Positions 1 through 8,983 of a stretch of DNA of 54,607 bases are shown one piece after another. Each line of letters opens with the position of its first letter. Within the stretch, counting starts at the first letter, position 1. The position numbers and the translations under genes were made by a program. Below the pieces are notes generated by a model. The model did not search any database. It was not told where the DNA came from and saw only the letters and a list, made by a program, of their open reading frames with translations. This DNA comes from Candidatus Kapaibacterium sp. (GTDB lineage Bacteria > Bacteroidota > Ignavibacteria > Kapaibacteriales > UBA7675), in the NCBI GenBank assembly GCA_028284775.1, contig JANQRB010000145.1, positions 1 through 54,607 of the forward strand, read 5' to 3'.

Positions 1-1
1 G

Positions 2-205
2 GAGAAGGAGGGGAAAGAGCACGTTCTTTGTCCTGTGGCACTCGACAATAGCTGGCAGAGCTGCGGCTGGCCGGAACGGCTGATGAATCAGGTCAAGAAG
101 TACAACATCCTGGACTTCTCGAACTGGCGCAAGAATCAGGTGAAGTTCGACCGAGAGTACGCGAAGCTTTTGAAGGGGCTGCAGCTTTTTTACACGGACT
201 CATAG
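2..205 (+). CDS. C-terminal end of a TIR-domain protein (cut by window edge)
   Basis: The first 68 codons are open and end at a TAG at 203-205. The encoded tail is almost the same as residues 321-388 of the complete pentapeptide-TIR protein that follows, including the Cys-Pro-Val-Ala-Leu stretch and the Trp-Pro-Glu-Arg-Leu segment. It is therefore the end of a paralogous TIR protein whose N-terminus lies left of the window. About 80 bp separates it from the next start, so the two genes are in tandem. No catalytic residue is visible because only the last part of the TIR domain is present. Whether it also carries pentapeptide repeats is inferred from the paralog. Confidence 0.85.
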   Translation, partial: EKEGKEHVLCPVALDNSWQSCGWPERLMNQVKKYNILDFSNWRKNQVKFDREYAKLLKGLQLFYTDS

Positions 206-284
206 TTAAACATTCCTATAGTGTAACGGTCTACTGCGAGTTTCGGACCAATTGTGACACTGTGTCAAAAGGAATCCTGAAGCC

Positions 285-1469
285 ATGGCCAATCAAAAAC
301 ATCTCGAGCTACTGAAACAGGGCTATGAGGTCTGGAACGAGTGGCGACGGGAAAATTTCACTGTTACGCCATATCTCCGCGGAGCAGATTTAAGACAAGT
401 TAATCTCCGCGCAGCTGACCTAGTGAATGCGAATCTCAGTGCAGCAGATATCAGCGGCTCGGATTGCAGTGCTGTGAATCTCAGCAATGCGGATCTTCAA
501 GGTGCGAGTCTCAGGCATGCAAGGCTCAGACACTCAAAACTCATTGGCACAAATTTCATCGGCGCAAATCTCGAAAGTGCCAATCTCGAAGGTGCAGATC
601 TCAACTGGACAGATCTCAATACGGCTAATCTTAGCAATGCTGTGTTCCACAAGACCGAACTTAAACACAGCAATCTCAGCGACGCGACTCTTCACAATTC
701 GGTTCTCATCAAAACTGCTCTCTACAACGCGAATCTATTTCGTGCTCGATTCGGGAATACAACTATTGCAGACTGTATATTCCGGGAGGCTAAGGGCCTA
801 GAAAGTTGTTCCCATTATGGACCTTCATTTCTCGACCATAGAACCGTAATCAAGTCGAACTCTCTTCCTGCGGCCTTTCTGAGAGGCTGTGGCTGGGCCA
901 ATTGGCAGATTGAAGCATTGAAACTCTACGATCCATCGCTAAATCCGATGGAAATCGCTGAAGTAACGAACAAGGTCTTCCAACTACGTCAAGGTCCGCT
1001 GCAGTTGGCAAATCTCTTCATCTCTTATTCGCATAAAGATGCTTCCTTTATCAATGCGCTGGAGAAGCGATTCCAGGCAAAGGGAATACGCTACTGGCGC
1101 GACATCCACGATGCGAGCTCCGGACCGTTGGAGAAAATCGTTAAGAATGCCATTACGCAGATGGGCACGGTATTGCTCGTACTCTCGAAACACTCAGTCG
1201 AAAGCGACTGGGTAGAGCTGGAAGTCGAACGCGCCCGTAAGCTGGAGAAGGAAGGGAAAGAGCACGTTCTTTGTCCTGTGGCACTCGACAATAGCTGGCA
1301 GAGCTGCGGCTGGCCGGAACGGCTGATGAATCAAGTCAAGAAATACAACATTCTGGACTTCTCGAATTGGCGCAATAATCAGGAGAAGTTCGACCGGCAG
1401 TATGAACGACTTCTGAAAGGGTTGCAGCTTTTTTATTCGGATCCGAAGTCCGGCACCGATGCACCATAA
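285..1469 (+). CDS. Pentapeptide-repeat protein with C-terminal TIR domain
   Basis: The protein has 394 residues. Residues about 31-165 are A(D/N)Lxx-type pentapeptide repeats, which fold as a right-handed quadrilateral beta-helix. Residues 170-215 form a linker (Gly-Pro-Ser-Phe-Leu-Asp-His, then Phe-Leu-Arg-Gly-Cys-Gly) of a kind I associate with TIR-pentapeptide proteins. The TIR domain starts at Leu-Phe-Ile-Ser-Tyr-Ser (244-249) and contains a WxxxE motif, Trp309 to Glu313, where Glu313 is the likely NADase catalytic glutamate. Bacterial TIR domains commonly consume NAD+ or make cyclic ADP-ribose signals in anti-phage defence; that activity is inferred here. An AAAGGAA-like ribosome binding site precedes the ATG. 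A paralogous TIR gene ends just upstream and a membrane pentapeptide protein starts 20 bp downstream, suggesting one operon. Confidence 0.9.
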   Translation: MANQKHLELLKQGYEVWNEWRRENFTVTPYLRGADLRQVNLRAADLVNANLSAADISGSDCSAVNLSNADLQGASLRHARLRHSKLIGTNFIGANLESANLEGADLNWTDLNTANLSNAVFHKTELKHSNLSDATLHNSVLIKTALYNANLFRARFGNTTIADCIFREAKGLESCSHYGPSFLDHRTVIKSNSLPAAFLRGCGWANWQIEALKLYDPSLNPMEIAEVTNKVFQLRQGPLQLANLFISYSHKDASFINALEKRFQAKGIRYWRDIHDASSGPLEKIVKNAITQMGTVLLVLSKHSVESDWVELEVERARKLEKEGKEHVLCPVALDNSWQSCGWPERLMNQVKKYNILDFSNWRNNQEKFDRQYERLLKGLQLFYSDPKSGTDAP

Positions 1470-1489
1470 ACTGAAGGTGTACCAAGGCC

Positions 1490-3184
1490 ATGTTTCATCC
1501 ACACTACACATACAACTACTTCCCTGCCAACGACAAACCCTCCGCGTCTGTAGAGGATGAGCAAAACGATCCGAAACCGGAAGGGGAGAGCGTCGACACC
1601 GAAAAGCTGCTCGAAAACATCGCCGAACAAACCAAGTCCACGCGCAACCTCTACCTGGTGTACATCTCCTACCTGCTGTACTTCACGCTGTCGATCTTTT
1701 CGATTCAGGACATTGAGTTGCTGCTGGACTCCACGGTCACGCTGCCGTTCTTCCAGGTACCGGTGGCGACGGATGCTTTTTTCTATCTGGCGCCGGTGCT
1801 GGCTATCGTGCTGTTTGTGTACTTTCAACTGCATTTGACAAAGCTGCGAGAGTTAATCAATGCGCTGCGAGTGTTGGCAAGAGAAAAAGTTGTTCACATT
1901 TCACCGTGGTTGGTAACCGACGTTGGTGTACCTGGAAAATCGCAGGTATCAAAATTACAGCAGGCGATAGTCCGTATCGCCCTGTGGTGGCTGCTACCGT
2001 TGACATTGGCGCTTTGTACTTACTGGATCTTGACGAAGCACGACACCTGGGATTCTTTCATTGTTACCAACATATTCATGATCGGTGTTGGATTTAACTT
2101 GTACTTCCGATACAAGGCCTCTCCAACGCGAAGAATGACCTGGCTCAGCAATAAAGTTCAGAAATTGAGGCGGATGCAAAAGCACTTGCTTGGCATCGTA
2201 ATGTTCTATCTCTGGATATATGTGCTATTCGGAGCTGTAATACCTTCTATTAATAGCGGAGCAATTTTTCTTAAGTTATACAACGCCGACATCAGCGCTA
2301 AACCCGCAATTGCAGAGTCAACCAGGTCTTGGGCAGTATTGAACGGAGTCAATCTGAACGGTGCTGATCTCCGCTACGCCTACTTTCATCGGGCGAGTCT
2401 TGTAAGGGCGGAATTGAGGAATGTAAAAGCTGCGTATTCTGATTTTAGTGGCGCCGACCTCAGCTTTGCCCATCTCGACGGTGCCTACCTCAGCGAAGCC
2501 CGTCTCGACGGCGCCGACCTCCGCTCTGCCCATCTCGACGGTGCCTACCTCAGCGAAGCCTGTCTCGACAGTGCCGACCTCAGCTACGCAAGTCTCGATG
2601 GTGCCTACCTCGGCTTTGCCAGTCTCGACCGTGCCGACCTCCACGCTGCCCGTTTCAACGGTGCCAGCCTCCACGCTGCCCATCTTAACGGTGCCGCTCT
2701 CAGCAGAGCCAGTCTCGACCGTGCCGACCTCAGCTTTGCGAAGCTTCACGGTGCAAAACTCCGCTCTGCCCATCTCGACGGTGCCAGCATTTTCTCTGCC
2801 CATCTTGACGGTGCCGACCTACGTGCTGCCCGTCTCGACAGTGTCGAACTCCGCTTAGCGAAGCTTCACGGTGCCGATCTCCGCAATGCGAAGCTTCACG
2901 GTGCCGACCTTTGCGATGCCGACCTCAGCAACGCCAATCTACGCAATGCCAATCTACGCAATGCCAATCTTAGCTTTGCGACACTCGACGGAGTCAGATT
3001 TTGGGGAACACATCTGAAGGATGCACGATGTCTTACTGTTGAACAACTGCTTTCCGTTAGATCACTCTACGAAGCAGAACTTCCTGATAGTCTACTTGCC
3101 GTATTCGAATCAGGCTCAGAGCTGACCGTCGCACAACGGCGGCGCTACCAGTATCTGAGGTCGGAAGAGAGCTTGTACGAGTGA
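1490..3184 (+). CDS. Membrane-anchored pentapeptide-repeat protein
   Basis: The protein has 564 residues. The N-terminal half is a membrane module with hydrophobic segments near residues 54-71, 95-113, 160-181, 190-206 and 233-254, preceded by an acidic 50-residue cytoplasmic stretch. Residues about 285-525 are a long run of pentapeptides of the type A(D/Y/H)LxxAxLDG, giving a beta-helix rod. This layout, a TM module followed by a beta-helix, occurs in an uncharacterised family of bacterial pentapeptide proteins. It starts 20 bp after the pentapeptide-TIR gene on the same strand, so co-expression and a shared pathway are likely. The repeat DNA at 2440-2990 has strong 30/60-bp periodicity, which can expand or contract. 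No enzymatic domain is visible. The role could be a membrane platform for the TIR protein; that is inference. Confidence 0.88.
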   Translation: MFHPHYTYNYFPANDKPSASVEDEQNDPKPEGESVDTEKLLENIAEQTKSTRNLYLVYISYLLYFTLSIFSIQDIELLLDSTVTLPFFQVPVATDAFFYLAPVLAIVLFVYFQLHLTKLRELINALRVLAREKVVHISPWLVTDVGVPGKSQVSKLQQAIVRIALWWLLPLTLALCTYWILTKHDTWDSFIVTNIFMIGVGFNLYFRYKASPTRRMTWLSNKVQKLRRMQKHLLGIVMFYLWIYVLFGAVIPSINSGAIFLKLYNADISAKPAIAESTRSWAVLNGVNLNGADLRYAYFHRASLVRAELRNVKAAYSDFSGADLSFAHLDGAYLSEARLDGADLRSAHLDGAYLSEACLDSADLSYASLDGAYLGFASLDRADLHAARFNGASLHAAHLNGAALSRASLDRADLSFAKLHGAKLRSAHLDGASIFSAHLDGADLRAARLDSVELRLAKLHGADLRNAKLHGADLCDADLSNANLRNANLRNANLSFATLDGVRFWGTHLKDARCLTVEQLLSVRSLYEAELPDSLLAVFESGSELTVAQRRRYQYLRSEESLYE

Positions 3185-3328
3185 ACAAAAACTTATCGAA
3201 ACCAGGACAACTGAGTACAACTGGGTACAACGCTGCAGGATTTAAAGGCGCTGTCATAGTAGCACGTAATACACTTATCGGTAGCTACATTGTAATGCTG
3301 ACCGAAAAGATCGTCAGCCTTGAGATAG

Positions 3329-3556
3329 TGTCGGGGCAAAAGAGCCTATGATTGTACATCGAAAATTATTCAACTGGAGAATGAAATCGAACGCGCTGAG
3401 GAGCAGTTGGAAAAACGTACTATACAACTGCAAAAAGATTCTGCTGGTTATAAACACGAACTAGAAAAGGCTCAAAACGCAAAAATCGTTGCTATAACAA
3501 CAAGTCATCCTATCGATTTATACCCTGCCAACTACAAACCACACCTCACCCCATAG
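3329..3556 (+). pseudogene. Coiled-coil protein remnant
   Basis: An open frame without a convincing start codon runs to a TAG at 3554-3556. From about 3362 it encodes a heptad-like, Glu/Lys/Gln/Leu-rich helix (Ile-Gln-Leu-Glu-Asn-Glu-Ile-Glu onward) of about 40 residues and then a short tail. The ATG at 3348 is in another frame and leads only to a 38-residue nonsense peptide. I read this as the truncated end of a coiled-coil protein. The rest of the 3185-3629 gap shows nothing else I can support. Confidence 0.35.
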
Positions 3557-3629
3557 GCTTAGCCGATCACACCCCGACAATCACCAATCACCGCCGCGAA
3601 CAACACTCATCGGAATGCTTACCTACGAG

Positions 3630-4496
3630 CTAAACCGAATATACCTCTGCCACATCATACTCGATTTCCAGCAATTCAATTCTTATGTAGGCAAAATCGC
3701 CATCGGCCAGATGCCATACACCTTCTCCCTGTACGGGCAGACGACGTCCCTGGAATTCGCCATAGGCGCTGATCGGCGTCGACCAGGTGTCGAGTGAGAA
3801 CGAATCGCCAAGCGATCGATAGCGCTCGGCGACCATCGTCACAAGGTCTCCGGATGCGCTGAAGTGAAACACTGCCGAGGCACTCACGCCGCCGTAGGTC
3901 ATCGTGGCCCGGGCAGCGTCGTCATCGATTGCTTCCCATACGACATAATCATTCAGCGCCGCGTCGGGAAACCACATTATCTCATTCAGGAAACGCGTAA
4001 GAGCTCCCTGATCAATCTCGGGGCCGCGGGCATCCGCCGCTGTGAACAGCCCGAGCGGTCTGATGAGCATATTGCCCCGACCTTCGGAATACAGGTCGCG
4101 GCCTTTAACGCTGAAGAGCGGAGCGGCTCGCATACTTACGCTCCAGACGAATGCGGGCGGGTCACTGCTGAAATACTCTTCGGCTTCGAAGGGCATCCAT
4201 GCCTGTCCGGGTTTTTGGCGAAACCTTCCCCGTTGTTTAAGGCGGACGCAGTTGACGCGTGGCTTGCCGACGACTCCGGCACGGCGCAGCCAGCGTTGAA
4301 CGGCTTCGGGTAGCTTTGCGAGGTCAGCCTCGGTGATAAGCTCGGTCGGCAAACTCTCAATGTGCTTAAACATCAATTGTACTTCGTTCCGAAGCATCTG
4401 ATTCATGCCTCGCTGCCCGATCTTGGCGGCAAGCAGCAGCGAGGCAATCAGCAAGATAAACACAAGGAAGGCAATTAGTAGGAATATCACTTTCAT
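3630..4496 (-). CDS. DUF6544/DUF6920-like membrane-anchored protein
   Basis: The protein has 288 residues. Residues 4-24 form one N-terminal transmembrane helix. The rest has the conserved pattern of a widespread uncharacterised family: Leu-Pro-Glu-Ala-Val-Gln-Arg-Trp-Leu near residue 62, Lys-Gln-Arg-Gly-Arg-Phe, a Pro-Gly-x-x-Trp-x-Pro-Phe-x-Ala-Glu motif near 97-106, and Trp-Phe-Pro-Asp-Ala near 175. No catalytic motif has been assigned to the family that I know of. The gene stands alone, with about 800 bp of non-coding DNA before the next gene on the same strand. The ATG follows a GGGG run and starts directly with the transmembrane helix. I am confident about family resemblance, less about the exact Pfam number. 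Confidence 0.8.
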   Translation of the reverse strand: MKVIFLLIAFLVFILLIASLLLAAKIGQRGMNQMLRNEVQLMFKHIESLPTELITEADLAKLPEAVQRWLRRAGVVGKPRVNCVRLKQRGRFRQKPGQAWMPFEAEEYFSSDPPAFVWSVSMRAAPLFSVKGRDLYSEGRGNMLIRPLGLFTAADARGPEIDQGALTRFLNEIMWFPDAALNDYVVWEAIDDDAARATMTYGGVSASAVFHFSASGDLVTMVAERYRSLGDSFSLDTWSTPISAYGEFQGRRLPVQGEGVWHLADGDFAYIRIELLEIEYDVAEVYSV

Positions 4497-5303
4497 CCCC
4501 GCAAATCAGTTTCGGATGTTTGGCACCTGATGATCCGGCTCGAAGGCCAGGAGCTGAATTCTCTCTGTTACCATGTAACCGCTCTCGTAATTGTGTAAAT
4601 CTATCGTCGATGACGGCATCGACTTGGCAACCACTCAATATACACATCAAGCTCATTGCGATCGGTCTTTGTTTGTCGTCGGCGATGATTAGGTGATGAA
4701 GGCTTAAGCCATTGCCGTCGCTTTGTCCATATGTGCGGAATACGCCGATGCCAACTGTTTGCTTGCGAGACAGTGCCAGTGCCGATCCTGGAAAGCAATG
4801 ATCCGGCAGGCCGGAGCTCCGCCGGATATGGAAATTATCTGGTAGGGCAATCGCATTGTCTGCAGCTCGCCAACCGGATTGCCGGGTCAGCCCCTGGCAG
4901 AAGCTGCAGCGAGTGTTTTGGGGCACGGTCAGCCGTATCATCTAATGCCGGTCAAAGTACCAGCGCGGTTTCTTCCGGCGTGCATCGTGAGAACTTCTGA
5001 TGCCTGGAGTGCAAGTTGCGAAGGGCGTCGGCCAGACGCAGATAAATACCGAAGAGCGGAGGCGTAAGGTCTTTCATTGGCTGGTCCTGACAATTCTTCC
5101 TCAAATTCACGCAATCTATTTCAAGGCCCGTTAGAGCGGCAGCCGGTTAACAGAATCCAGGCTGGAATACGGGTAAATGACGCGAATCTGCGGCGTCTCT
5201 TTGCCAATCTACCAATCTTTCATTTAGTCGCTTCCGAAGAAATTCGGCAGCAGAGGGAGTGAATCAGGCACGGACTTCTCCGGATATGGCCGCCGCGGCG
5301 CGA
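4497..5303. other. Gene-poor interval
   Basis: No convincing gene is seen. The longer open frames on both strands lack start signals and family-like sequence. The best small candidate is a 41-codon minus-strand frame at 4952-5077 (ATG start, helical composition), but I could not support it beyond openness. No hairpin with a T-tract was noticed. Confidence 0.5.
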
Positions 5304-6041
5304 CTATTTGCCGTCTGCTCGCCACGCAAAAAAGAGTCCCAGCCGGGAAGTCGATCCGTCCGGATTCCTGCTGCGTTCAAAGCTGCATACAAAGCCCTGC
5401 TGGGTCAGAAACTCATCCAGTTCCGTTAAGGTGAATCGCCGGTAACCCGTGATGGCAAAGGGCGCCTGTAGTGAATCGTAGTCGCCGCCGATTTCATGAA
5501 ATTCACCGCAAATCGCGTCGACCCACTTCAGCCGTCGGGAAGTAAGTAATATCGGCCACTCGGAGCCTTCACAATCGATTTTAAGCAAACGCAGACGCCG
5601 CCGTCCGTTCCGGGTAGCCGATGTGAGCAAGGCATCCAGGGAAATCGTGCCGACTGCTTCACCCTGTCTGCTCCACAGCACGTCGCCTCCACCCGTATTG
5701 AGAATTCCGTTGGTTTCAATGTAACCGCTGTGGTACAGCGTACAGGCTTTGCTGTCGGAACGCCATACCGCCGCGTTGAATAAACGAACCCGTTCCTGTT
5801 CGATGAAAGGCGCCAGGTTGCTCGCTGCCAACTCGAAGTTTGTTTTGTCCGGCTCCACGGCATAGATAAGTCCGGCCCCGCGTTCCAATGCCGCTTGCGC
5901 GAAGATACCGATATGCGCGCCGATGTCGATGATGACATCCTCTGAATCGAACTGTTCGGGCAGGCGGTACTCATTCTCGCGGACAACCGTGTTAAATATT
6001 ATCTGATCAAAGGAGTATTTACGAATATGCAGCATTGACAT
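5304..6041 (-). CDS. FkbM family SAM-dependent methyltransferase
   Basis: The protein has 245 residues. The class I methyltransferase fold is shown by motif I Asp-Ile-Gly-Ala-His-Ile-Gly (39-45), the acidic end of strand 2 in Ala-Val-Glu-Pro-Asp (Glu63, ribose binding) and the FkbM hallmark Lys-Ile-Asp-Cys-Glu-Gly-Ser-Glu around residue 158. FkbM enzymes O-methylate sugars in polyketides, glycans and polysaccharides. Its start lies inside the end of the upstream glycosyltransferase gene, a 23-bp overlap, so the two are translationally coupled and probably act on the same glycan. The substrate cannot be told from sequence. Confidence 0.9.
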   Translation of the reverse strand: MSMLHIRKYSFDQIIFNTVVRENEYRLPEQFDSEDVIIDIGAHIGIFAQAALERGAGLIYAVEPDKTNFELAASNLAPFIEQERVRLFNAAVWRSDSKACTLYHSGYIETNGILNTGGGDVLWSRQGEAVGTISLDALLTSATRNGRRRLRLLKIDCEGSEWPILLTSRRLKWVDAICGEFHEIGGDYDSLQAPFAITGYRRFTLTELDEFLTQQGFVCSFERSRNPDGSTSRLGLFFAWRADGK

Positions 6042-7263
6042 GAATCACGTCCTTAAACAATTGTTCCCAGCGGTGCGCAATATTCTGCCAGTTGTAGCGC
6101 TTTTGGGTCGCGTTTTCATAAGCGGCAGTGGACATTGTTAAGCGATAGCTCGGATCCCGATAGAGTTGTTCCAGACAGTCGGCGAGCTCTGTGGAAGCCA
6201 CTTCAATCTGTTCAAGTGGTGTAGATCCATTCTCTACTCGTCGGCCTGGCTGCAACATTGCGGCCTTGCCGCGCCATAATTCCTTACAGGCGCTGTGATC
6301 GGGAACGATCTGAGCCGCGCCGGTAGCGGCGTGCTCAAAACTGATCAGGCCCCAACCCTCGCCCATCGAAGTGTTGACGCCCACGTCGCAGGCATTGTAA
6401 AGCAGATTTAACTGATGGTCGGAAGGCGTCGGGTCATCGGGATCTGCCGACCACAGGATACGATCTTCGATTTCAAGTCGGGCAGCGGTGTCTATCAGAG
6501 TTTCCCGCTCTTCCCTGTTGGCAATGGCGTGGTGCAGACAGAGTTTAACGCCTGGCGGCTTGTTGCGAGCAAAGCGGGCGAAGCCCTCCATTGTCAGGTC
6601 GACACGTTTTCGCGGTCGCGGACGATTGGCGTTGAGAACGATGAAAGCCTCGCCGGGATTGTCCAGCGCTGGAAAGACGCGCCTCCTGATTGCCGCGCGA
6701 TTCCGGGGACATCTCTCGCCGTTCTCAGTCTGCGTCATGGGAAAAAAGGCGCGAGTATCAACACCATGTGGAATTGTACGAATCTTCGGGAACGAATTCG
6801 CGTTGCTGTCGGGATTCACATTTCGCATCACATCGGTAACTTCCTCCTTGGCAAAGTCGGTATAAAGCACCAGGCAGTCGAGAAAGTTTAAGTTCGCAAG
6901 CGGTGCCGCGTCGTGCAAACGGCCGTCAAGAGGTGCATAGGCGATCAGCGAAATCTGCCCGCGGAATTCTTCCAGGGTATGACGATACTCCGCGATGATC
7001 CACAAATCATTGAGAATCAGAATGGCGGAGGGACGCTCGCGCTGGACGAATTCCCGCGCCTGGAAAGCGCCCAATGCGTCGCCGCCGTGTAGATTACAAG
7101 GATGGATAGTCAGTCCATCATCAAGGAAAGCAGGGCCGCGATAGCCGATGCCGATAATATGAACTGCAAAGTTGCTGCTCAGCGGACCCATAGCGCTGCG
7201 TACGACGCGTGTAAAGCCCGTGCCAGGCACGTAAAAACACACAATCAAGATTTTTGGCTTCAT
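6019..7263 (-). CDS. GT4-like (GT-B fold) glycosyltransferase
   Basis: The protein has 414 residues. The C-terminal nucleotide-sugar domain is recognisable: Arg-Pro-Arg-Lys-Arg (216-220) for the donor phosphates and an E-x7-E motif, Glu302 and Glu310, in Gly-Glu-Gly-Trp-Gly-Leu-Ile-Ser-Phe-Glu-His. The N-terminal Rossmann-like half starts at Ile-Leu-Ile-Val-Cys-Phe-Tyr-Val-Pro-Gly-Thr-Gly. It is probably a retaining cytoplasmic transferase that extends a polysaccharide or surface glycan. It overlaps the following FkbM methyltransferase gene by 23 bp, so the pair likely adds and methylates a sugar. No other polysaccharide genes are nearby, making this an isolated two-gene cassette. The ribosome binding site is weak. 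Confidence 0.88.
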   Translation of the reverse strand: MKPKILIVCFYVPGTGFTRVVRSAMGPLSSNFAVHIIGIGYRGPAFLDDGLTIHPCNLHGGDALGAFQAREFVQRERPSAILILNDLWIIAEYRHTLEEFRGQISLIAYAPLDGRLHDAAPLANLNFLDCLVLYTDFAKEEVTDVMRNVNPDSNANSFPKIRTIPHGVDTRAFFPMTQTENGERCPRNRAAIRRRVFPALDNPGEAFIVLNANRPRPRKRVDLTMEGFARFARNKPPGVKLCLHHAIANREERETLIDTAARLEIEDRILWSADPDDPTPSDHQLNLLYNACDVGVNTSMGEGWGLISFEHAATGAAQIVPDHSACKELWRGKAAMLQPGRRVENGSTPLEQIEVASTELADCLEQLYRDPSYRLTMSTAAYENATQKRYNWQNIAHRWEQLFKDVIHVNAAYS

Positions 7264-7331
7264 ACTGCAAGACTGACATTGTGTATTGCATAAAATCGGG
7301 CGACGCTTTCGTACGCCGCCCGTTTAGAATC

Positions 7332-7901
7332 TCAAGCTGCACCCATGATAACAGGAGTGTAGAAGATATCATTGCCAACAGGTACGGCAATCAACTTCAT
7401 TGACAATGAGATTATTTCCTTGTAAGCAAGGCGCTCAGTACCCACGGCAGGCAGATCGCTGTCACTGTCACTCATCACCGAAACTAGCACATAGTTAAAG
7501 TATTCGACTTCATTGCTGCCGGTCCGTTCCCACATTAACTCGACTTCTTCCAAAGACTTGTAAGCACCGTTGCGTTTCAGGAACTCATGGAATGGTCCCT
7601 GCGGTACCCGGAAAATTTGCTCCACGGCGGCAATGACAATGAGCATGTAGTTCGGATTGCCGTCGTAGACCTCGATTCCCTTCGGCAGCGCTGATGGGCC
7701 AGCAATCGTATTGAGTTTTAAGTCCAGAGTTCTGCGGTCGAAGACCAATACCCAATAATCATCTTTGCTGGCAGGGCTATAATACCTGTCGCCGAGATAT
7801 ACTTTGGCATTGTCGGTCGAGTATTGGCCCGTTCCCGTAACGATGTACAATGAGAGATCTTTCGTGCCGCCAGGCCCGGAGATTGATTGATTCTCTGCCA
7901 T
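7332..7901 (-). CDS. Orphan cytoplasmic protein, unrecognised
   Basis: The protein has 189 residues. The ATG has an AAAGGACA ribosome binding site about 10 bp upstream. There is no signal peptide or membrane helix. The middle part (Tyr-Trp-Val-Leu-Val-Phe-Asp-Arg-Arg-Thr near residue 50, then a strand Tyr-Met-Leu-Ile-Val-Ile-Ala near 84) has the strand pattern of ILEI/PANDER-like beta domains, but the match is weak and I do not assign it. Codon pattern and RBS support a real gene. It lies between the glycosyltransferase pair and another orphan gene, all on the minus strand. Confidence 0.7.
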   Translation of the reverse strand: MAENQSISGPGGTKDLSLYIVTGTGQYSTDNAKVYLGDRYYSPASKDDYWVLVFDRRTLDLKLNTIAGPSALPKGIEVYDGNPNYMLIVIAAVEQIFRVPQGPFHEFLKRNGAYKSLEEVELMWERTGSNEVEYFNYVLVSVMSDSDSDLPAVGTERLAYKEIISLSMKLIAVPVGNDIFYTPVIMGAA

Positions 7902-8248
7902 AGTCGTTGTCCTTTGTATGGTTTATATGTTAAACAATTGCACAAAAACTGCTTGCCCTCGCTGCAATGCGGCGAGCGAAGCGTCATCTGTTTCTGTGTT
8001 TTATGAAATTATCCAGTAGCTGAGCTGATTCAGCCTGTGTCGAAGGCTTCATCCAGCGCAAAGTCAAGCAGCTCCCCGCTCCTGCGCTACACGAAGCAAC
8101 AAGGAGTTGATAGTGTTGAACCTAAAACAATACCTGAGTTTAAGTTCGCGATTAACAGGCGCGATTCGAACTCGATCTGACGACCATCACCGCAAGCGTA
8201 TTCGAATGCGACAGCCGCAAGTCATCCTCATAGTGAGGGTGCGTGAAA

Positions 8249-8692
8249 TCAGTGCGGCGGGTCGGGATCGACAATTTCCTCGAGATCGAGCTCGCCGATT
8301 GTCCAGGTAGGCTTGATGGCGGCGTCGCTGAATCGCAGCTTATGTTTGCCGCCGTCTGCGCTGACCACCATTGCCGTAAACTCACAAGCAACACTCAGGA
8401 TATAGCTATTGGTATTATCCGCTTCTGCCGTAGCGTTAAGATTGAAGTAATTAGGCACATCGAGGAACATTTCCTGGTCGTCGAGCAATACAATATCCTG
8501 GACACCGCTAGCCGTCTCATTCTGAAGTTTCATTGTCACGAGGTATTGACCGGGCTGCGCGCCGATCGGCGTTCTCATGGTGCCAAACAAGGTCAGATTC
8601 CACAATTCGCTGTAAAAATGGAAAGTGTGCTGCTCACTACCGCCGACTTGACTGTTCGGATTGTCTGCAGCGCTCTCATCGTGATTTTTCAT
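8249..8692 (-). CDS. Orphan beta-rich protein, unrecognised
   Basis: The protein has 147 residues with a clear ribosome binding site (GAGGGAGA, about 6 bp before the ATG). It has no signal peptide. The composition is beta-rich, with alternating hydrophobic stretches such as Tyr-Leu-Val-Thr-Met-Lys-Leu, and an acidic, Pro-rich C-terminus (Val-Asp-Pro-Asp-Pro-Pro-His). The opposite-strand open frame over the same span is judged a shadow because it has no RBS. It may be partnered with the orphan gene at 7332-7901, given the same strand and similar character, but no function can be proposed. Confidence 0.65.
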   Translation of the reverse strand: MKNHDESAADNPNSQVGGSEQHTFHFYSELWNLTLFGTMRTPIGAQPGQYLVTMKLQNETASGVQDIVLLDDQEMFLDVPNYFNLNATAEADNTNSYILSVACEFTAMVVSADGGKHKLRFSDAAIKPTWTIGELDLEEIVDPDPPH

Positions 8693-8983
8693 AGCAGGTC
8701 TCCCTCATAACGTGAAATTCAGTTGATGCTATACGACTTGTTCTGACAACGGCGGCAATCTACGGTCGGATTACTCGCTTTGAAAATCCAATTGCTCCGA
8801 TTAATTTCTCGTCCAAAGTGCTGTTGGTAAACACAGAAGCGCTCTTTCCAGCCATAAAACGAAATTGTAGTGCTGATTGGAAGCCGATAATATTTCTTGT
8901 CCGTTAATATCTACTGGATCGCGGTCTCGAAAATCCCGAGAAAAATCGGCCATAATCACGTCCTGCACCTCTGGAGTACAGCG

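Noticed and set aside
2318..2803. 161-codon minus-strand frame over the pentapeptide repeats
   Set aside because: It arises from the periodic codons of the real gene and has low-complexity Gly-Thr-Val-Glu repeats and no RBS.
4366..4941. 191-codon minus-strand frame overlapping the DUF6544-like gene
   Set aside because: It overlaps a conserved gene in another frame, has no RBS and no protein-like pattern.
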